Assembly (NCBI RefSeq): GCF_000320405.1
Contig: NZ_KB291615.1
Coordinates: 69,987 to 110,815, forward strand
Length of the DNA: 40,829 nucleotides
From: Clostridium celatum DSM 1785
Lineage (GTDB): Bacteria; Bacillota; Clostridia; Clostridiales; Clostridiaceae
Reading direction: 5' to 3'
Below, piece by piece: positions 1-8,585 of this stretch. The notes under the pieces are model-generated. The model was not told the DNA's origin. It made no database searches and was given only the letters and a program-made list of their open reading frames with translations. A program made the position numbers and the translations under genes. Positions within the stretch are counted from its first letter, which is position 1. Each line of letters begins with the position of its first letter.

Positions 1-28
1 GTGCGTCTGCCAATTTCGCCACATCTGC
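1..28 (-). tRNA. tRNA-Leu, 5' part only (cut by window edge)
   Basis: Read on the minus strand from 28 down, the sequence starts GCAGATG (acceptor arm), then U8 and G9. A D-arm follows with GCG/CGC stem strands around AAATTGGCAGA, as in class II leucine tRNAs. The anticodon lies outside the window, so the isoacceptor is unknown. Identity rests on the 5' half alone. Confidence 0.8.
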
Positions 29-106
29 ATTTACACTTTTATATATATTATAACATTTACATTTTTACACTTCACTACATAATTGTAATTTTATTTAAAT
101 TATATT

Positions 107-337
107 TTATACACCTTCTAAATTGAATCTAATATTAAAACCTAAATTCGGCTTTTTAAAATCATAAGTACATCCCTTTTGTTTGTCTGCAACGATAAAT
201 AATTCTTTGTTCCCCACTATCATAAATCTCTCAAAAAATTTCTCCTTATTGCTACGCCAATATCTAAAAATCCAATGATTAGATTTACTTTCAAAAAAAT
301 TTAACCAATCATAAACGCTTATTTCTCCATCATACAT
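107..337 (-). CDS. Small hypothetical protein, 76 aa
   Basis: I do not recognise a family. The product is rich in aromatic residues (WLNFFE, WIFRYW) and Lys. It has no signal peptide or membrane segment and one Cys, and looks like a small soluble protein. The ATG is preceded by AGGGGAATGGTGATATAA, giving a usable Shine-Dalgarno region. It lies between a tRNA-Leu gene and the thrS leader, pointing away from thrS. Small ORFs of this type next to tRNA genes are often accessory. Coding status is likely but unproven. Confidence 0.5.
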   Translation of the reverse strand: MYDGEISVYDWLNFFESKSNHWIFRYWRSNKEKFFERFMIVGNKELFIVADKQKGCTYDFKKPNLGFNIRFNLEGV

Positions 338-633
338 TTATATCACCATTCCCCTAACCTTTAATTTAATAAATTATATTCTTAAACTTTACTTAATATT
401 CATTATTTATATACATATTTATTTTTTTATTAAAAATATATTTTTAGGTACTGTTTATCTTTGGCTTAATATAATGGTACTGTAAAATAATATATCTATT
501 ACCTATTTTATTCAAAATATTAAAATAAAATTTCAAATTAATAAGTTTGTTTTATAGTTTATGTTTATATCTATCAATACTATTAACTAATTAATAACCT
601 AAATTAGGTTTTATAAAAAAGCAGAACCCTTTA
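338..633. other. AT-rich intergenic DNA, no gene seen
   Basis: There is no ORF with a ribosome binding site. A perfect 7-1-7 palindrome (AACCTAA-A-TTAGGTT, 596-610) lies 23 bp upstream of the thrS -35 element. The octamer GGTACTGT occurs twice, near 447 and 474. I see no further structure. Confidence 0.5.
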
Positions 634-662
634 TTGACATAAATCATATAGATATTTATAAT
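634..662 (+). promoter_or_regulatory. Consensus sigma-A promoter upstream of thrS
   Basis: TTGACA (634-639), a 17-nt spacer and TATAAT (657-662) match both hexamers exactly. A start near 669 would leave about 140 nt before T-box stem I, longer than usual. A weaker AT-rich site near 777-785 could be a closer start. Confidence 0.75.
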
Positions 663-809
663 TATTCTTAAGAAAATTTATAAAGATAAATATTAAATTT
701 TTATTTCACTGATAGATTTAAATTATAATTAATATTTACACTTTATTATTTAAAACTATATAAGATTTATAACTTTTTATAGTATAAAAGTTATTTCATA
801 TTGTTAACT

Positions 810-1052
810 CTATGAAGAGACGAGTAAATTAAACCTTCATTTCAAGAGAGAAAATACCCTGGCTGTAAGTATTTTTAAATGAAATTAATTGAAGACTACC
901 TCTGAGAGACTCTAATCCAGTCCGTTTCATCACGTTACGATGATTCTTAAGTGGCCTTTTTAGGCAATTAAGGGTGGAACCGCGGGAATGTAATGCTCTC
1001 GTCCCTTTTCTATACTATTTTTGTATAAGAAAAGTGACGTAGGGCTTTTTTT
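810..1052 (+). promoter_or_regulatory. T-box leader of thrS (Thr specifier)
   Basis: The T-box sequence AGGGTGGAACCGCG is at 971-984. Stem I has the loop-E element AGTA (823-826) on the 5' side. On the 3' side GAAG is followed by the specifier ACT (Thr, 895-897) and a conserved purine. The antiterminator can form between AGGG at 971 and the CGTCCCT near 1000. The competing terminator hairpin pairs the CTTTTCTATAC strand with GTATAAGAAAAG and ends in a U-tract at 1046-1052. Uncharged tRNA-Thr should therefore favour read-through into thrS. The specifier was assigned by alignment with glyQS-type leaders. Confidence 0.93.
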
Positions 1053-1130
1053 ATACAATTAATCAGCCCTTGTGCTGTTATTTATTTCTACCAAAAATAT
1101 AAACAAAATAAACGAAGGGAGATTTTTTTA

Positions 1131-3062
1131 ATGATTAAAATTACTTTAAAAGATGGATCAGTTAGAGAAGTTGAAAATGGTTCATCAGTTTTAGACGCTG
1201 CTAAGTCTATAAGTGAAGGTTTAGCTAGAGCTGCTTACTGTGGAAAAATTAATGGAAAGGTTGTTGACTTAAGAACAATCTTAAATGAAGATTGCGAGCT
1301 TGAAATCTGTACTTTTGATACTGAAGAAGGAAAAGATGCTGTAAGACACAGTATATCTCATGTACTTGCTGCTGCCGTTAAAAGATTATATCCAAATGCT
1401 AAAATTGCTATAGGACCAGCTATTGCTAATGGATTCTACTATGACTTTGATGTAGAAAAAGCCTTCACTGCTGAAGATTTAGATAAAATCGAAGCTGAAA
1501 TGAAAAAAATAATAAAAGAAAATCCTCAAATTGAAAAATTTGAACTTCCAAGAAGTGAAGCTGTAGAGCTTATGAAAGATGAACCTTATAAGGTTGAATT
1601 AATAAATGATTTAGGTGAAGATGAAATAATTTCATTCTATAAGATGGGTGATTTTACAGATCTTTGTGCAGGACCTCATGTACTATCATTAAAGAACATT
1701 AAAGCAATTAAACTTCTAAGAACTGCTGGTGCTTACTGGAAAGGCGACGAAAAGAACAAAATGCTTTCTAGAATATATGGAACAGCATTCTTAAAGAAAG
1801 CCGATTTAGATGCTTATTTAGAAGCCTTAGAAGAAGCTAAAAAGAGAGATCATAATAAATTAGGTAGAGAACTTGGAATTTTCACTACTGATGAAAAAGT
1901 AGGTCAAGGACTTCCTCTATTCATGCCTAAGGGAGCTAAGTTATTCCAAACTCTTCAAAGATGGATTGAAGATGAAGAAGAAAAAAGAGGATATGTTTTA
2001 ACTAAGACTCCATTTATGTCTAAAAATGACTTATTTGTAGCTTCTGGTCACTGGAGCCACTATAAAGATGGTATGTTTGTATTAGGAGATGAAGAAAAGG
2101 ACACTGAAGTTATGGCTTTAAGACCAATGACTTGTCCATTCCAATTCACTGTGTATAATGCAGAGCAACACAGCTATAGAGATCTTCCAATAAGATATGC
2201 AGAAACTTCTACTCTATTTAGAAAAGAAGCTTCTGGAGAAATGCACGGTCTTACTAGAGTTAGACAATTCACTTTATCAGAAGGTCATATAATCTGTACT
2301 CCAGAGCAAGTTGAATCTGAGTTTAGAGAAGTAATTGATTTAATAAACTACGTTATGGAAACTTTAGGAATAGCTGAAGACATCTCTTATAGATTCTCTA
2401 AATGGGATCCAAAAGATACTGAAAAGTATATAAATAACCCAGAAGCTTGGGAAGCTACTCAAAATCAAATGAGAACTATACTAGATCACTTAAATATAGA
2501 TTACGTTGAAGCTGAAGGCGAAGCAGCATTCTATGGACCAAAGCTTGATATTCAATCTAAAAACGTTCATGGAAAAGAAGATACAATAATTACAGTTCAA
2601 ATCGACTTTGCCTTAGGTGAAAGACTTGGTATGAGCTATATTGATAAAGATGGTGAAAAGAAAATACCATTCGTTATTCATAGATCATCAATTGGATGTT
2701 ATGAAAGAACAATTGCTACTTTAATAGAAAAATATGCTGGTGCTTTCCCAACTTGGATGTCTCCAGTTCAAGCTAAAGTTCTTCCACTTTCAGATAAATA
2801 TGCTGAATATGCTGATGAAGTAGTTAGCACTTTAAGAAGAAATGGTGTTAGAGTTGAAGTTGACCACAGAACTGAAAAAATTGGTTATAAGATTAGAGAA
2901 GCTAGACTTGAAAGAGTTCCTTATATCCTAGTTGTTGGTGAAAAGGAAGCTGCAAACAATGAAGTTTCTGTAAGAAGTAGAAAGAATGATGATGAAGGTG
3001 CAATGGCTTTAGATGCATTTGTAGATAGAATTACTACTGAAATAGCTAATAAAGAAAGATAA
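1131..3062 (+). CDS. thrS: Threonyl-tRNA synthetase
   Basis: Charges tRNA-Thr with threonine in the cytoplasm. At 643 aa it has the full architecture: an N-terminal TGS domain (about 1-61), the editing domain with HSISH (H73, H77), the class II core, and an anticodon-binding domain from about 540 that contains the PYILVVGEKE segment. The core carries FRKEASGEMHGLTRVRQF (motif 2 region) and IHRSSIGCYERTIATLIE near motif 3. The zinc ligands appear present: the Cys of RPMTCPFQ, the His of MHGLTRVR and the His of VIHRSS. The usual MNCPGH reads MTCPFQ here, as in a diverged clostridial ThrRS type. The start follows GAAGGGAG, and a T-box leader controls expression. Confidence 0.97.
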   Translation: MIKITLKDGSVREVENGSSVLDAAKSISEGLARAAYCGKINGKVVDLRTILNEDCELEICTFDTEEGKDAVRHSISHVLAAAVKRLYPNAKIAIGPAIANGFYYDFDVEKAFTAEDLDKIEAEMKKIIKENPQIEKFELPRSEAVELMKDEPYKVELINDLGEDEIISFYKMGDFTDLCAGPHVLSLKNIKAIKLLRTAGAYWKGDEKNKMLSRIYGTAFLKKADLDAYLEALEEAKKRDHNKLGRELGIFTTDEKVGQGLPLFMPKGAKLFQTLQRWIEDEEEKRGYVLTKTPFMSKNDLFVASGHWSHYKDGMFVLGDEEKDTEVMALRPMTCPFQFTVYNAEQHSYRDLPIRYAETSTLFRKEASGEMHGLTRVRQFTLSEGHIICTPEQVESEFREVIDLINYVMETLGIAEDISYRFSKWDPKDTEKYINNPEAWEATQNQMRTILDHLNIDYVEAEGEAAFYGPKLDIQSKNVHGKEDTIITVQIDFALGERLGMSYIDKDGEKKIPFVIHRSSIGCYERTIATLIEKYAGAFPTWMSPVQAKVLPLSDKYAEYADEVVSTLRRNGVRVEVDHRTEKIGYKIREARLERVPYILVVGEKEAANNEVSVRSRKNDDEGAMALDAFVDRITTEIANKER

Positions 3063-3073
3063 GATTAAAGTTA

Positions 3074-3116
3074 AATAAGATATATCAAATAATTTTTGAT
3101 ATATCTTATTTTTTTA
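3074..3116 (+). terminator. Rho-independent terminator after thrS
   Basis: A perfect 16-bp stem (3074-3089 with 3095-3110) and 5-nt loop are followed by a run of T. It lies 12 nt after the thrS stop. Confidence 0.9.
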
Positions 3117-3223
3117 ATTAAATTACCCAAATTTTAACATAATTTTCAAAGTAACATAAAAAACTAATATTATGTATATCCTTAATATATAAATATTATT
3201 AAAGAATAGAGGATTGATTTAAT

Positions 3224-4150
3224 TTGAGTTTTAATGAAAATAGTTATATACAATTAACAAAAGAAGAAATAGAAAATTGTAGACATGAGTCTGAAAAAAA
3301 ATGGTACTTGTTTTTAGTATTTATTAATTTATTAATAATATTTTCTGTTATAGTAATTTGTATCATTAACATTCATAATTATAATACTCTACAAAAAACA
3401 CTAACAGATTCTTTTGCTGATATGTCTTCATATGCTACTATTGTGTTTTCACCTTCATCAATACTTAACAACTTTCCTACTGAGTTACAGTTACTAATAA
3501 CAGGATTAGTAGTTTTGATTTGTTTTCCATTTGGAGTAAACCTTTATTATGCAAAATATAAATCTAGAGCTATAAAAATTACTGAAAATAATTTTCCTGA
3601 AGTTTATTATAAAATACAGGAATACTCATATAAATTAGGACTTAAAAAAGTTCCAGAAGCACTTTTAATTCAACAAAATGGTATTATGAATGCATTTTCT
3701 GCTTTTATAATAAATAAACAATATATAGAAATTAATAGTGACTTATTTGAAATAGCTTATAGAGAATATCATGATTTAGATTCCCTTAACTTTATTATTG
3801 CTCATGAATTAGCTCACATTAAATATAAACATGCAACTTTTTCCTACAACATATTTATTTTATTTTCAAGTTTAATTCCTATAATAGGACCTACAGCTTC
3901 AAGAGCAAGAGAATACAGTTGTGATAGATTAGCTCAAAAAGTTACTGAAACTAGTGGAATTGAAGCTATGTTTTCTTTATTTGCTGGAAAGCACCTATAT
4001 AAAAAAATTGATGTTTATGATTATATTGAAAATAGTAAAGACATAAAAGGTTTTTTTGTGTGGTGCAATAATTTAGTAAGTACTCACCCTATATTACCTA
4101 AAAGAATTAGAGCTTTAGCTAAAGGTGAAGGAAATGGTGAACTTTATTAA
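3224..4150 (+). CDS. M48 family membrane-associated zinc metalloprotease
   Basis: Peptidase family M48 (HtpX/Ste24-like) protein, 308 aa. The zinc motif HELAH is at H194-E195-H198. E230 in REYSCDRLA is the expected third ligand, and D234 sits just after it. Two N-terminal membrane segments (about 27-48 and 88-107) anchor a catalytic domain that probably faces the cytoplasm. A further hydrophobic stretch follows the HEXXH. Proteins of this group degrade damaged membrane proteins or clip signal-like peptides; the substrate cannot be told here. The start is TTG, preceded by AGAGGA at about 10 nt. The nearby ATG at 3234 is out of frame. The gene stands alone between terminators. Confidence 0.88.
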   Translation: MSFNENSYIQLTKEEIENCRHESEKKWYLFLVFINLLIIFSVIVICIINIHNYNTLQKTLTDSFADMSSYATIVFSPSSILNNFPTELQLLITGLVVLICFPFGVNLYYAKYKSRAIKITENNFPEVYYKIQEYSYKLGLKKVPEALLIQQNGIMNAFSAFIINKQYIEINSDLFEIAYREYHDLDSLNFIIAHELAHIKYKHATFSYNIFILFSSLIPIIGPTASRAREYSCDRLAQKVTETSGIEAMFSLFAGKHLYKKIDVYDYIENSKDIKGFFVWCNNLVSTHPILPKRIRALAKGEGNGELY

Positions 4151-4176
4151 TTAAAAATTTATTATTTTTTAAACTA

Positions 4177-4224
4177 AAAAGAAAAAGACAATGTAATCTG
4201 CACATTACATTGTCTTTTTCTTTT
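4177..4224. terminator. Shared bidirectional terminator (M48 gene / rpsD paralog)
   Basis: A perfect 21-bp stem (4177-4197 with 4204-4224) has a 6-nt loop and A- and T-rich flanks. It can stop the plus-strand protease transcript and the minus-strand rpsD transcript. Confidence 0.88.
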
Positions 4225-4313
4225 ACACAACGTTATTAAATTCAACAGTGGCTTTATAAATGGCCCAAGATATAACTCTAGGATAGCTATTTCTTACAAC
4301 AAAGATACTTTAA

Positions 4314-4910
4314 CTAATTTTTAGAATAGTACTCTACAACTAAAACTTCGTTAATTTCTATTGGTACTTCTGCTCTCTCTGGATATCTTTCTAATATTCC
4401 AGAAAAGTTACCTTCATTCTTACTTAAGTAAGGTAACACATTTAGTATGTTAGCTTCAAAGTTTTCTTTGAACATTTCATTTTTTTGAGATTTCTCTCTT
4501 AGTTTAATTTCATCACCAACAGAAACTTGATATGATGGTATATCAATCTTTTGTCCATTAACTAATATATGTCCATGTACAACCATTTGACGTGCTTGTC
4601 TTATTGAGTTTGCAAATCCTAATCTATAAACTAAATTATCTAGTCTGCACTCTAGTAATTTAATTAAAGCATATCCTGTTAAATCTTTAGATTTAGATGC
4701 TTTCTTGAAATAGTTAGCAAATTGCTTTTCCATAACTCCATAATACGCTCTTAATCTTTGTTTTTCTAATAATTGAGTACCATAGTCTGAAAGCTTTTTA
4801 TCACTTCTTGCAGTACCTTTAGTCGCTCTATTCATCGCTTTTGGATGACCACAAACATTTAAGCCAAGTCTTCTACACTGCTTAAATCTTGGTCCCATCA
4901 TCTTCGCCAT
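4314..4910 (-). CDS. rpsD: 30S ribosomal protein S4 paralog (incomplete Cys zinc site)
   Basis: S4 (uS4, 198 aa) binds 16S rRNA and initiates 30S assembly. The S4 RNA-binding fold is clear from [20 protein letters not shown] through [20 protein letters not shown] and the C-terminal [11 protein letters not shown]. The N-terminal zinc site of C+ S4 proteins (Cys at about 9, 12, 26, 31) is not intact: residue 9 is Phe, C12 is kept, and C20 in NVCGHP is in a different place. This looks like a zinc-independent S4. The gene is monocistronic, away from any ribosomal protein operon, and has its own promoter abutted by a Fur-type palindrome. That suggests a metal-responsive second copy, although the window cannot show whether another rpsD exists. 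SD AGGAGATGATACT precedes ATG. Confidence 0.95.
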   Translation of the reverse strand: MAKMMGPRFKQCRRLGLNVCGHPKAMNRATKGTARSDKKLSDYGTQLLEKQRLRAYYGVMEKQFANYFKKASKSKDLTGYALIKLLECRLDNLVYRLGFANSIRQARQMVVHGHILVNGQKIDIPSYQVSVGDEIKLREKSQKNEMFKENFEANILNVLPYLSKNEGNFSGILERYPERAEVPIEINEVLVVEYYSKN

Positions 4911-4958
4911 AGTATCATCTCCTAAAATTATTTCCGGCAGTACTTAAGCCTTAAATTC

Positions 4959-4987
4959 AATATAGCATACTTTTTTCTTTTTGTAAA
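4959..4987 (-). promoter_or_regulatory. Promoter of the rpsD paralog
   Basis: On the minus strand, TTTACA (4982-4987) is followed after exactly 17 nt by TATATT (4959-4964). The -35 hexamer directly abuts the Fur-type palindrome at 4988-5002, as expected for repression by occlusion. Confidence 0.8.
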
Positions 4988-5002
4988 TGATAATAATTAT
5001 CA
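4988..5002. promoter_or_regulatory. Fur-family operator (7-1-7 palindrome) upstream of rpsD
   Basis: TGATAAT-A-ATTATCA matches the minimal Fur box TGATAATNATTATCA exactly. The extended minus-strand GATAATGATAATTATTATC matches the 19-bp E. coli Fur consensus at 18 positions. It lacks the CGTAAT/ATTACG core of Bacillus Zur boxes and the TTATAAT half-site of PerR boxes. Which FUR paralog binds it cannot be told from sequence. Confidence 0.8.
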
Positions 5003-5024
5003 TTATCATTATTTTTTAAATTTT

Positions 5025-5049
5025 ATAGAGAGGCTTAAATCCTCTCTAT
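5025..5049 (-). terminator. Hairpin after hom (terminator-like)
   Basis: A perfect 9-bp stem ATAGAGAGG/CCTCTCTAT with a 7-nt loop lies just downstream of hom. The following tract on the minus strand (AAAATTTAAAA) is not a strong U-run, so termination may be weak. Confidence 0.55.
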
Positions 5050-5057
5050 CTTAATAC

Positions 5058-6275
5058 TTAGATAAATATTAATTTTTTACAACCTTTATAATAAATTTCA
5101 TCTTTTATAGTTTCAATAAACTTTTGGACATATGCTTCTGATGTGCACTCAATATATAATACAACTTCATCTTTTAAACTTTTATCAATAATCTTTATAT
5201 TATTGAAAATATCTCTACATCTACTTACAACCTCATCCTTATCAGATGTTCTTATTCTTAAAATAGAATTACAAGTTTTATGTGCATAATTAATCATTTC
5301 TGCTTTTTCTTTATTAAAGCTACCTATATCAGAAAATCTACAATTTATAATATCATTTAAATCACTATAAACTGAACTTCCTGTTGGTAACTTTCCAGCC
5401 CCTTTTCCTATAAATATTAATTCCCCAATTTCATCCCCATTTAAAATTACTCCATTAACTTCATTATCGATTTTAGCCAATATACTATCTTCATCTACTA
5501 AAACTGGTTTTACTGAAGTATATATTTTATTCCTACACTTTACTGCTTCTGCAACTAATTTAATTTTACAATTAAATTTTTTTGCATATTTAAAATCATT
5601 GCTATCTATTTCAGTAATTCCATTTATATTGATATCTTCCCATTTAAAACTCTTATCAAAAGCTAAGCTAGACAATATTGCTAACTTTCTAGCTGCATCA
5701 TATCCTTCAACATCTGCTTCTGGATTAGCTTCTGCAAAACCTAGTTTTTGTGCCTCCTTTAATGCCTCATCATAAGATAACTTTTCAGACCCCATCTTAG
5801 TTAAAATAAAATTAGTAGTTCCATTTAAAATTGCCTTTATAGCATTTACCTTATTGCCACAAAGACTTTCAGTTAATGCTTTTATTATAGGAATTCCTCC
5901 TGCAACTGCAGCTTCAAATTTTAATGAAACTGAGTTTTCTTTAGCTATATTAAATAACTCTTGACCAAAGGTCGCTATTAAGTCTTTATTAGCTGTAATA
6001 ACATGTTTTTTTAAAGTTAATGCTCTTTTAACATATTCATAAGCTGGATGAATACCACCCATTACTTCAATTACAATATCACTCTCTTTTGAAAATAACT
6101 CTTCTGAATCTGTTGTAATAACCTCATAATGACTACAATTTTTATGTTTTTCTTTATTTCTAACTAATATACTAGTAATGACAACTTCATTATCATTCTT
6201 TTCTCTATTTTTATCTATTAGCTCTATTAACCCACTACCAACTACCCCATATCCCATAATAGCTACCTTAGTCAT
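5058..6275 (-). CDS. hom: Homoserine dehydrogenase with C-terminal ACT-like region
   Basis: Reduces aspartate semialdehyde to homoserine, the branch point to Met and Thr. The 405-aa chain has an N-terminal Rossmann motif (GYGVVGSG, about 8-15), the catalytic region with ILNGTTNFILTKM and AEANPEADVEGYDAARK, and a C-terminal tail of about 65 residues consistent with an ACT regulatory domain. It starts 21 nt after metY with SD AGGAGGAAGAATAATG and so is co-transcribed with metY under the S-box. This couples homoserine supply to SAM level. A second, shorter homoserine dehydrogenase is encoded at 8586-9602. Confidence 0.95.
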   Translation of the reverse strand: MTKVAIMGYGVVGSGLIELIDKNREKNDNEVVITSILVRNKEKHKNCSHYEVITTDSEELFSKESDIVIEVMGGIHPAYEYVKRALTLKKHVITANKDLIATFGQELFNIAKENSVSLKFEAAVAGGIPIIKALTESLCGNKVNAIKAILNGTTNFILTKMGSEKLSYDEALKEAQKLGFAEANPEADVEGYDAARKLAILSSLAFDKSFKWEDININGITEIDSNDFKYAKKFNCKIKLVAEAVKCRNKIYTSVKPVLVDEDSILAKIDNEVNGVILNGDEIGELIFIGKGAGKLPTGSSVYSDLNDIINCRFSDIGSFNKEKAEMINYAHKTCNSILRIRTSDKDEVVSRCRDIFNNIKIIDKSLKDEVVLYIECTSEAYVQKFIETIKDEIYYKGCKKLIFI

Positions 6276-6296
6276 TATTCTTCCTCCTATTAATTC

Positions 6297-7574
6297 TTAT
6301 ATAGCTTCTAATGCTTCTTTAATATCATTTATTAAATCCTTACTATCTTCTATTCCAACAGAAAGTCTTAGCAAATCTGGTGTAACACCACTAGCTAACA
6401 ACTCTTGCTCATTTAGTTGACTATGACTTGTAGTTGCTGGATGTAAAAGACAACTTCTTGAGTCTCCTAAAGTTACTGCTAATGCTATTAAATTTAACTT
6501 TCTACTAAATTCTTTAGCATTCTCTATTCCACCTTTTATACCAAATGTTAAAATACCACTTGCTCCACCTTTTAGATATTTCTTTGCTAAATCATAAGTT
6601 TTACTTCCTTCAAGTAATGGATAATTAACCCATGAAACTTTTTCTTGAGTTGTTAACCACTGTGCAATTTCTAAAGCATTTTTAGAATGTCTTTCCATTC
6701 TTAAATGTAAAGTTTCTAATCCTAAATTAGTTAAATAAGCATTAAATGGACTCATGCATGCTCCTAAATCTCTTAATAATGTTACTCTAAGCTTAACTAT
6801 ATATGCTGCTTTTCCAAAACTTTCAACATATTTAATTCCATGATAGCTTGGATCTGGTGTTGTAAAAGCACTAAATTTTTTATTTGTCCAATCGAAATTT
6901 CCACCATCAACAACTATTCCTCCAATAGTTTGAGCATGCCCCTCTGAATACTTAGTTGTTGAATGAACAACAATATTTGCTCCATGTTCAAATGGATTGC
7001 AAAGATATGGTGTTGCTACTGTATTATCAACTATAAATGGAACTTTAATTTTCTTAGCTACACTGGAAAACTTATTAAAATCTAAAACATTTAAACCTGG
7101 ATTCCCTATTGTTTCTCCATATATTGCTTTTGTATTTGGTCTAACTTTAGATAAAATTTCTTCTTCAGATGCATCTGGCTCAACAAATGTAACTTCTATG
7201 CCCAAATTTTTTAAATGTACTGTAAATAAATTAACTGTTCCGCCATATAAAGAAGTTACAGAAATTAAATGATCCCCAGATTTACAAACATTTAAAACTG
7301 CATAAAGAATTGCTGATTGACCTGAAGCTGTTGCAACCGCTCCAACTCCACCTTCTAACTTTGCATACTTTTCTTCCAACGCCCCAACTGTTGGATTAGA
7401 AATTCTGCTATATAAATGTCCATCTGCTTTTAAAGCAAATAATGCTTCTAATGTATCTGGATCATCATACTTATAAGTTGCACTTTGATAAATTGGTAAA
7501 ACCCTAGGTTCACCTGATTTTGGCGAATATCCACCATGAATTCCTACTGTTCCTTTTCCTAAATTATTTGACAT
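6297..7574 (-). CDS. metY: O-acetylhomoserine sulfhydrylase (aminocarboxypropyltransferase)
   Basis: PLP enzyme of the Cys/Met metabolism family (425 aa) that makes homocysteine from O-acetylhomoserine and sulfide. The Schiff-base lysine is K208 in VVHSTTKYSEGHA, an arrangement typical of MetY. Other PLP-contact segments are ATASGQSAI (about 81-89) and FIVDNTVATPYL (about 180-191). The SD AGGGGG is 8 nt before ATG. It is the first gene after the SAM-I riboswitch, with hom next. O-succinylhomoserine-using or gamma-synthase relatives are less likely given the length and the clostridial context. Confidence 0.94.
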   Translation of the reverse strand: MSNNLGKGTVGIHGGYSPKSGEPRVLPIYQSATYKYDDPDTLEALFALKADGHLYSRISNPTVGALEEKYAKLEGGVGAVATASGQSAILYAVLNVCKSGDHLISVTSLYGGTVNLFTVHLKNLGIEVTFVEPDASEEEILSKVRPNTKAIYGETIGNPGLNVLDFNKFSSVAKKIKVPFIVDNTVATPYLCNPFEHGANIVVHSTTKYSEGHAQTIGGIVVDGGNFDWTNKKFSAFTTPDPSYHGIKYVESFGKAAYIVKLRVTLLRDLGACMSPFNAYLTNLGLETLHLRMERHSKNALEIAQWLTTQEKVSWVNYPLLEGSKTYDLAKKYLKGGASGILTFGIKGGIENAKEFSRKLNLIALAVTLGDSRSCLLHPATTSHSQLNEQELLASGVTPDLLRLSVGIEDSKDLINDIKEALEAI

Positions 7575-7616
7575 AAATAAAGCCCCCTTTTTATTAATTT
7601 AAATTTTTATAACAAA

Positions 7617-7660
7617 AAAGCTATTTCTTATTATCCTTTATAGATAATGAGAAATAGCTC
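7617..7660 (-). terminator. Riboswitch terminator before metY
   Basis: On the minus strand AGCTATTTCTCATTATC pairs with GATAATAAGAAATAGCT and is followed by TTTTTTG. It is the expression platform of the S-box and is expected to form when SAM is bound. Confidence 0.88.
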
Positions 7661-7670
7661 AATAAGCTAA

Positions 7671-7842
7671 TTTATTAATATATACTCTCATTTCTCAGGT
7701 AAAAACCTGCAGGATTTAGCACCACATTAATAATTAACAATTTATAGTTAAACTTAATAGATAAAAATCTTCTCTAAATTCTAACTATTAATAGGTTGCT
7801 AGGTTTCTCAGGGCCAGTCCCTCCACCATTCTTAATAAAAGT
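7671..7842 (-). promoter_or_regulatory. SAM-I riboswitch (S-box)
   Basis: The minus strand shows the conserved blocks GGTGGAGGGACTGGCCC, GAAACCTAGCAACC and GGTGCTAAATCCTGCAGG in order. P1 pairs 7832-7839 with 7671-7678. The P3 arm is long and AT-rich (about 7730-7790). SAM binding should favour the terminator at 7617-7660 and switch off metY-hom. Confidence 0.95.
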
Positions 7843-7867
7843 TCTTTTTATTCAATTTATTATCTTT

Positions 7868-7895
7868 ATTATACACTTATGGAATATATTTTCAA
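7868..7895 (-). promoter_or_regulatory. Promoter of metY-hom leader
   Basis: TTGAAA (7890-7895) and TATAAT (7868-7873) on the minus strand are 16 nt apart. They lie just upstream of the S-box and immediately after the cyclo-ligase gene, so metY-hom is a separate unit. Confidence 0.75.
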
Positions 7896-7909
7896 TACTT
7901 TTCTAAATT

Positions 7910-8488
7910 TTATTTTATATAGATAAATTTATCATTTGTAATTATACAATCTACATTAATATCATGCTCTTCACTTTCAATTTTATTTATAACTTGAAAA
8001 TCATATGCTAATGCTAATTTTACACTTTTACATTTAATAGCTGAAATATATTTATCATAGTATCCTCCACCATAACCAATCCTATTCCCACTTCTATCAA
8101 AAACTACTCCTGGCATTATTATCAAATCAAATTTTTCACCAAATTTATTTTTATCCACATCTATTGGTTCAAGTATACCCCACTTATCCACAATCATCTT
8201 ATCTAAACTGTGAATTCTTATTGCCTTCATTTCCTTCTTACTTTTATCTGTCTTAGGCACATATATCTTTTTATTATCCATCAAAGCATAATTTATTATT
8301 TCTTTAGTGTCAACCTCTGACCCAAAACTTACATAAATAAATATGCTCTCTGAATTTTTGTAAATATCACTATCAATTACTTTTTTTAAAATTAAATTAT
8401 CATACTTGCTTTTAATTTCCAAGGATAATTCATTCCGTTTATTTATAGCTTCTCTTCTTAAAATATTTTTATCCATAAATTCTATCAT
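7910..8488 (-). CDS. 5-formyltetrahydrofolate cyclo-ligase
   Basis: ATP-dependent conversion of 5-formyl-THF to 5,10-methenyl-THF, returning stored folate to one-carbon metabolism. The 192-aa protein carries the family signature GYGGGYYDKY (138-147), preceded by DLIIMPGVVFD, and an N-terminal basic segment LRREAINKRNEL. The first ATG has GAAAGTGAG just upstream. A second ATG four codons later has no SD of its own. It follows the second homoserine dehydrogenase by 97 nt on the same strand and may share its transcript. Confidence 0.94.
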   Translation of the reverse strand: MIEFMDKNILRREAINKRNELSLEIKSKYDNLILKKVIDSDIYKNSESIFIYVSFGSEVDTKEIINYALMDNKKIYVPKTDKSKKEMKAIRIHSLDKMIVDKWGILEPIDVDKNKFGEKFDLIIMPGVVFDRSGNRIGYGGGYYDKYISAIKCKSVKLALAYDFQVINKIESEEHDINVDCIITNDKFIYIK

Positions 8489-8585
8489 ATACTCACTTTC
8501 TATATTTTAAATTTCACATATATAATCTATAAATAATTACTTTTAATACTGCTTCTATTAACTTATTATCTACCCTTATTTTAGT

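Noticed and set aside
6178..7272. Plus-strand frames opposite hom and metY (6178-6420, 6997-7272)
   Set aside because: Antisense shadows of hom and metY with no SD and no recognisable domain.
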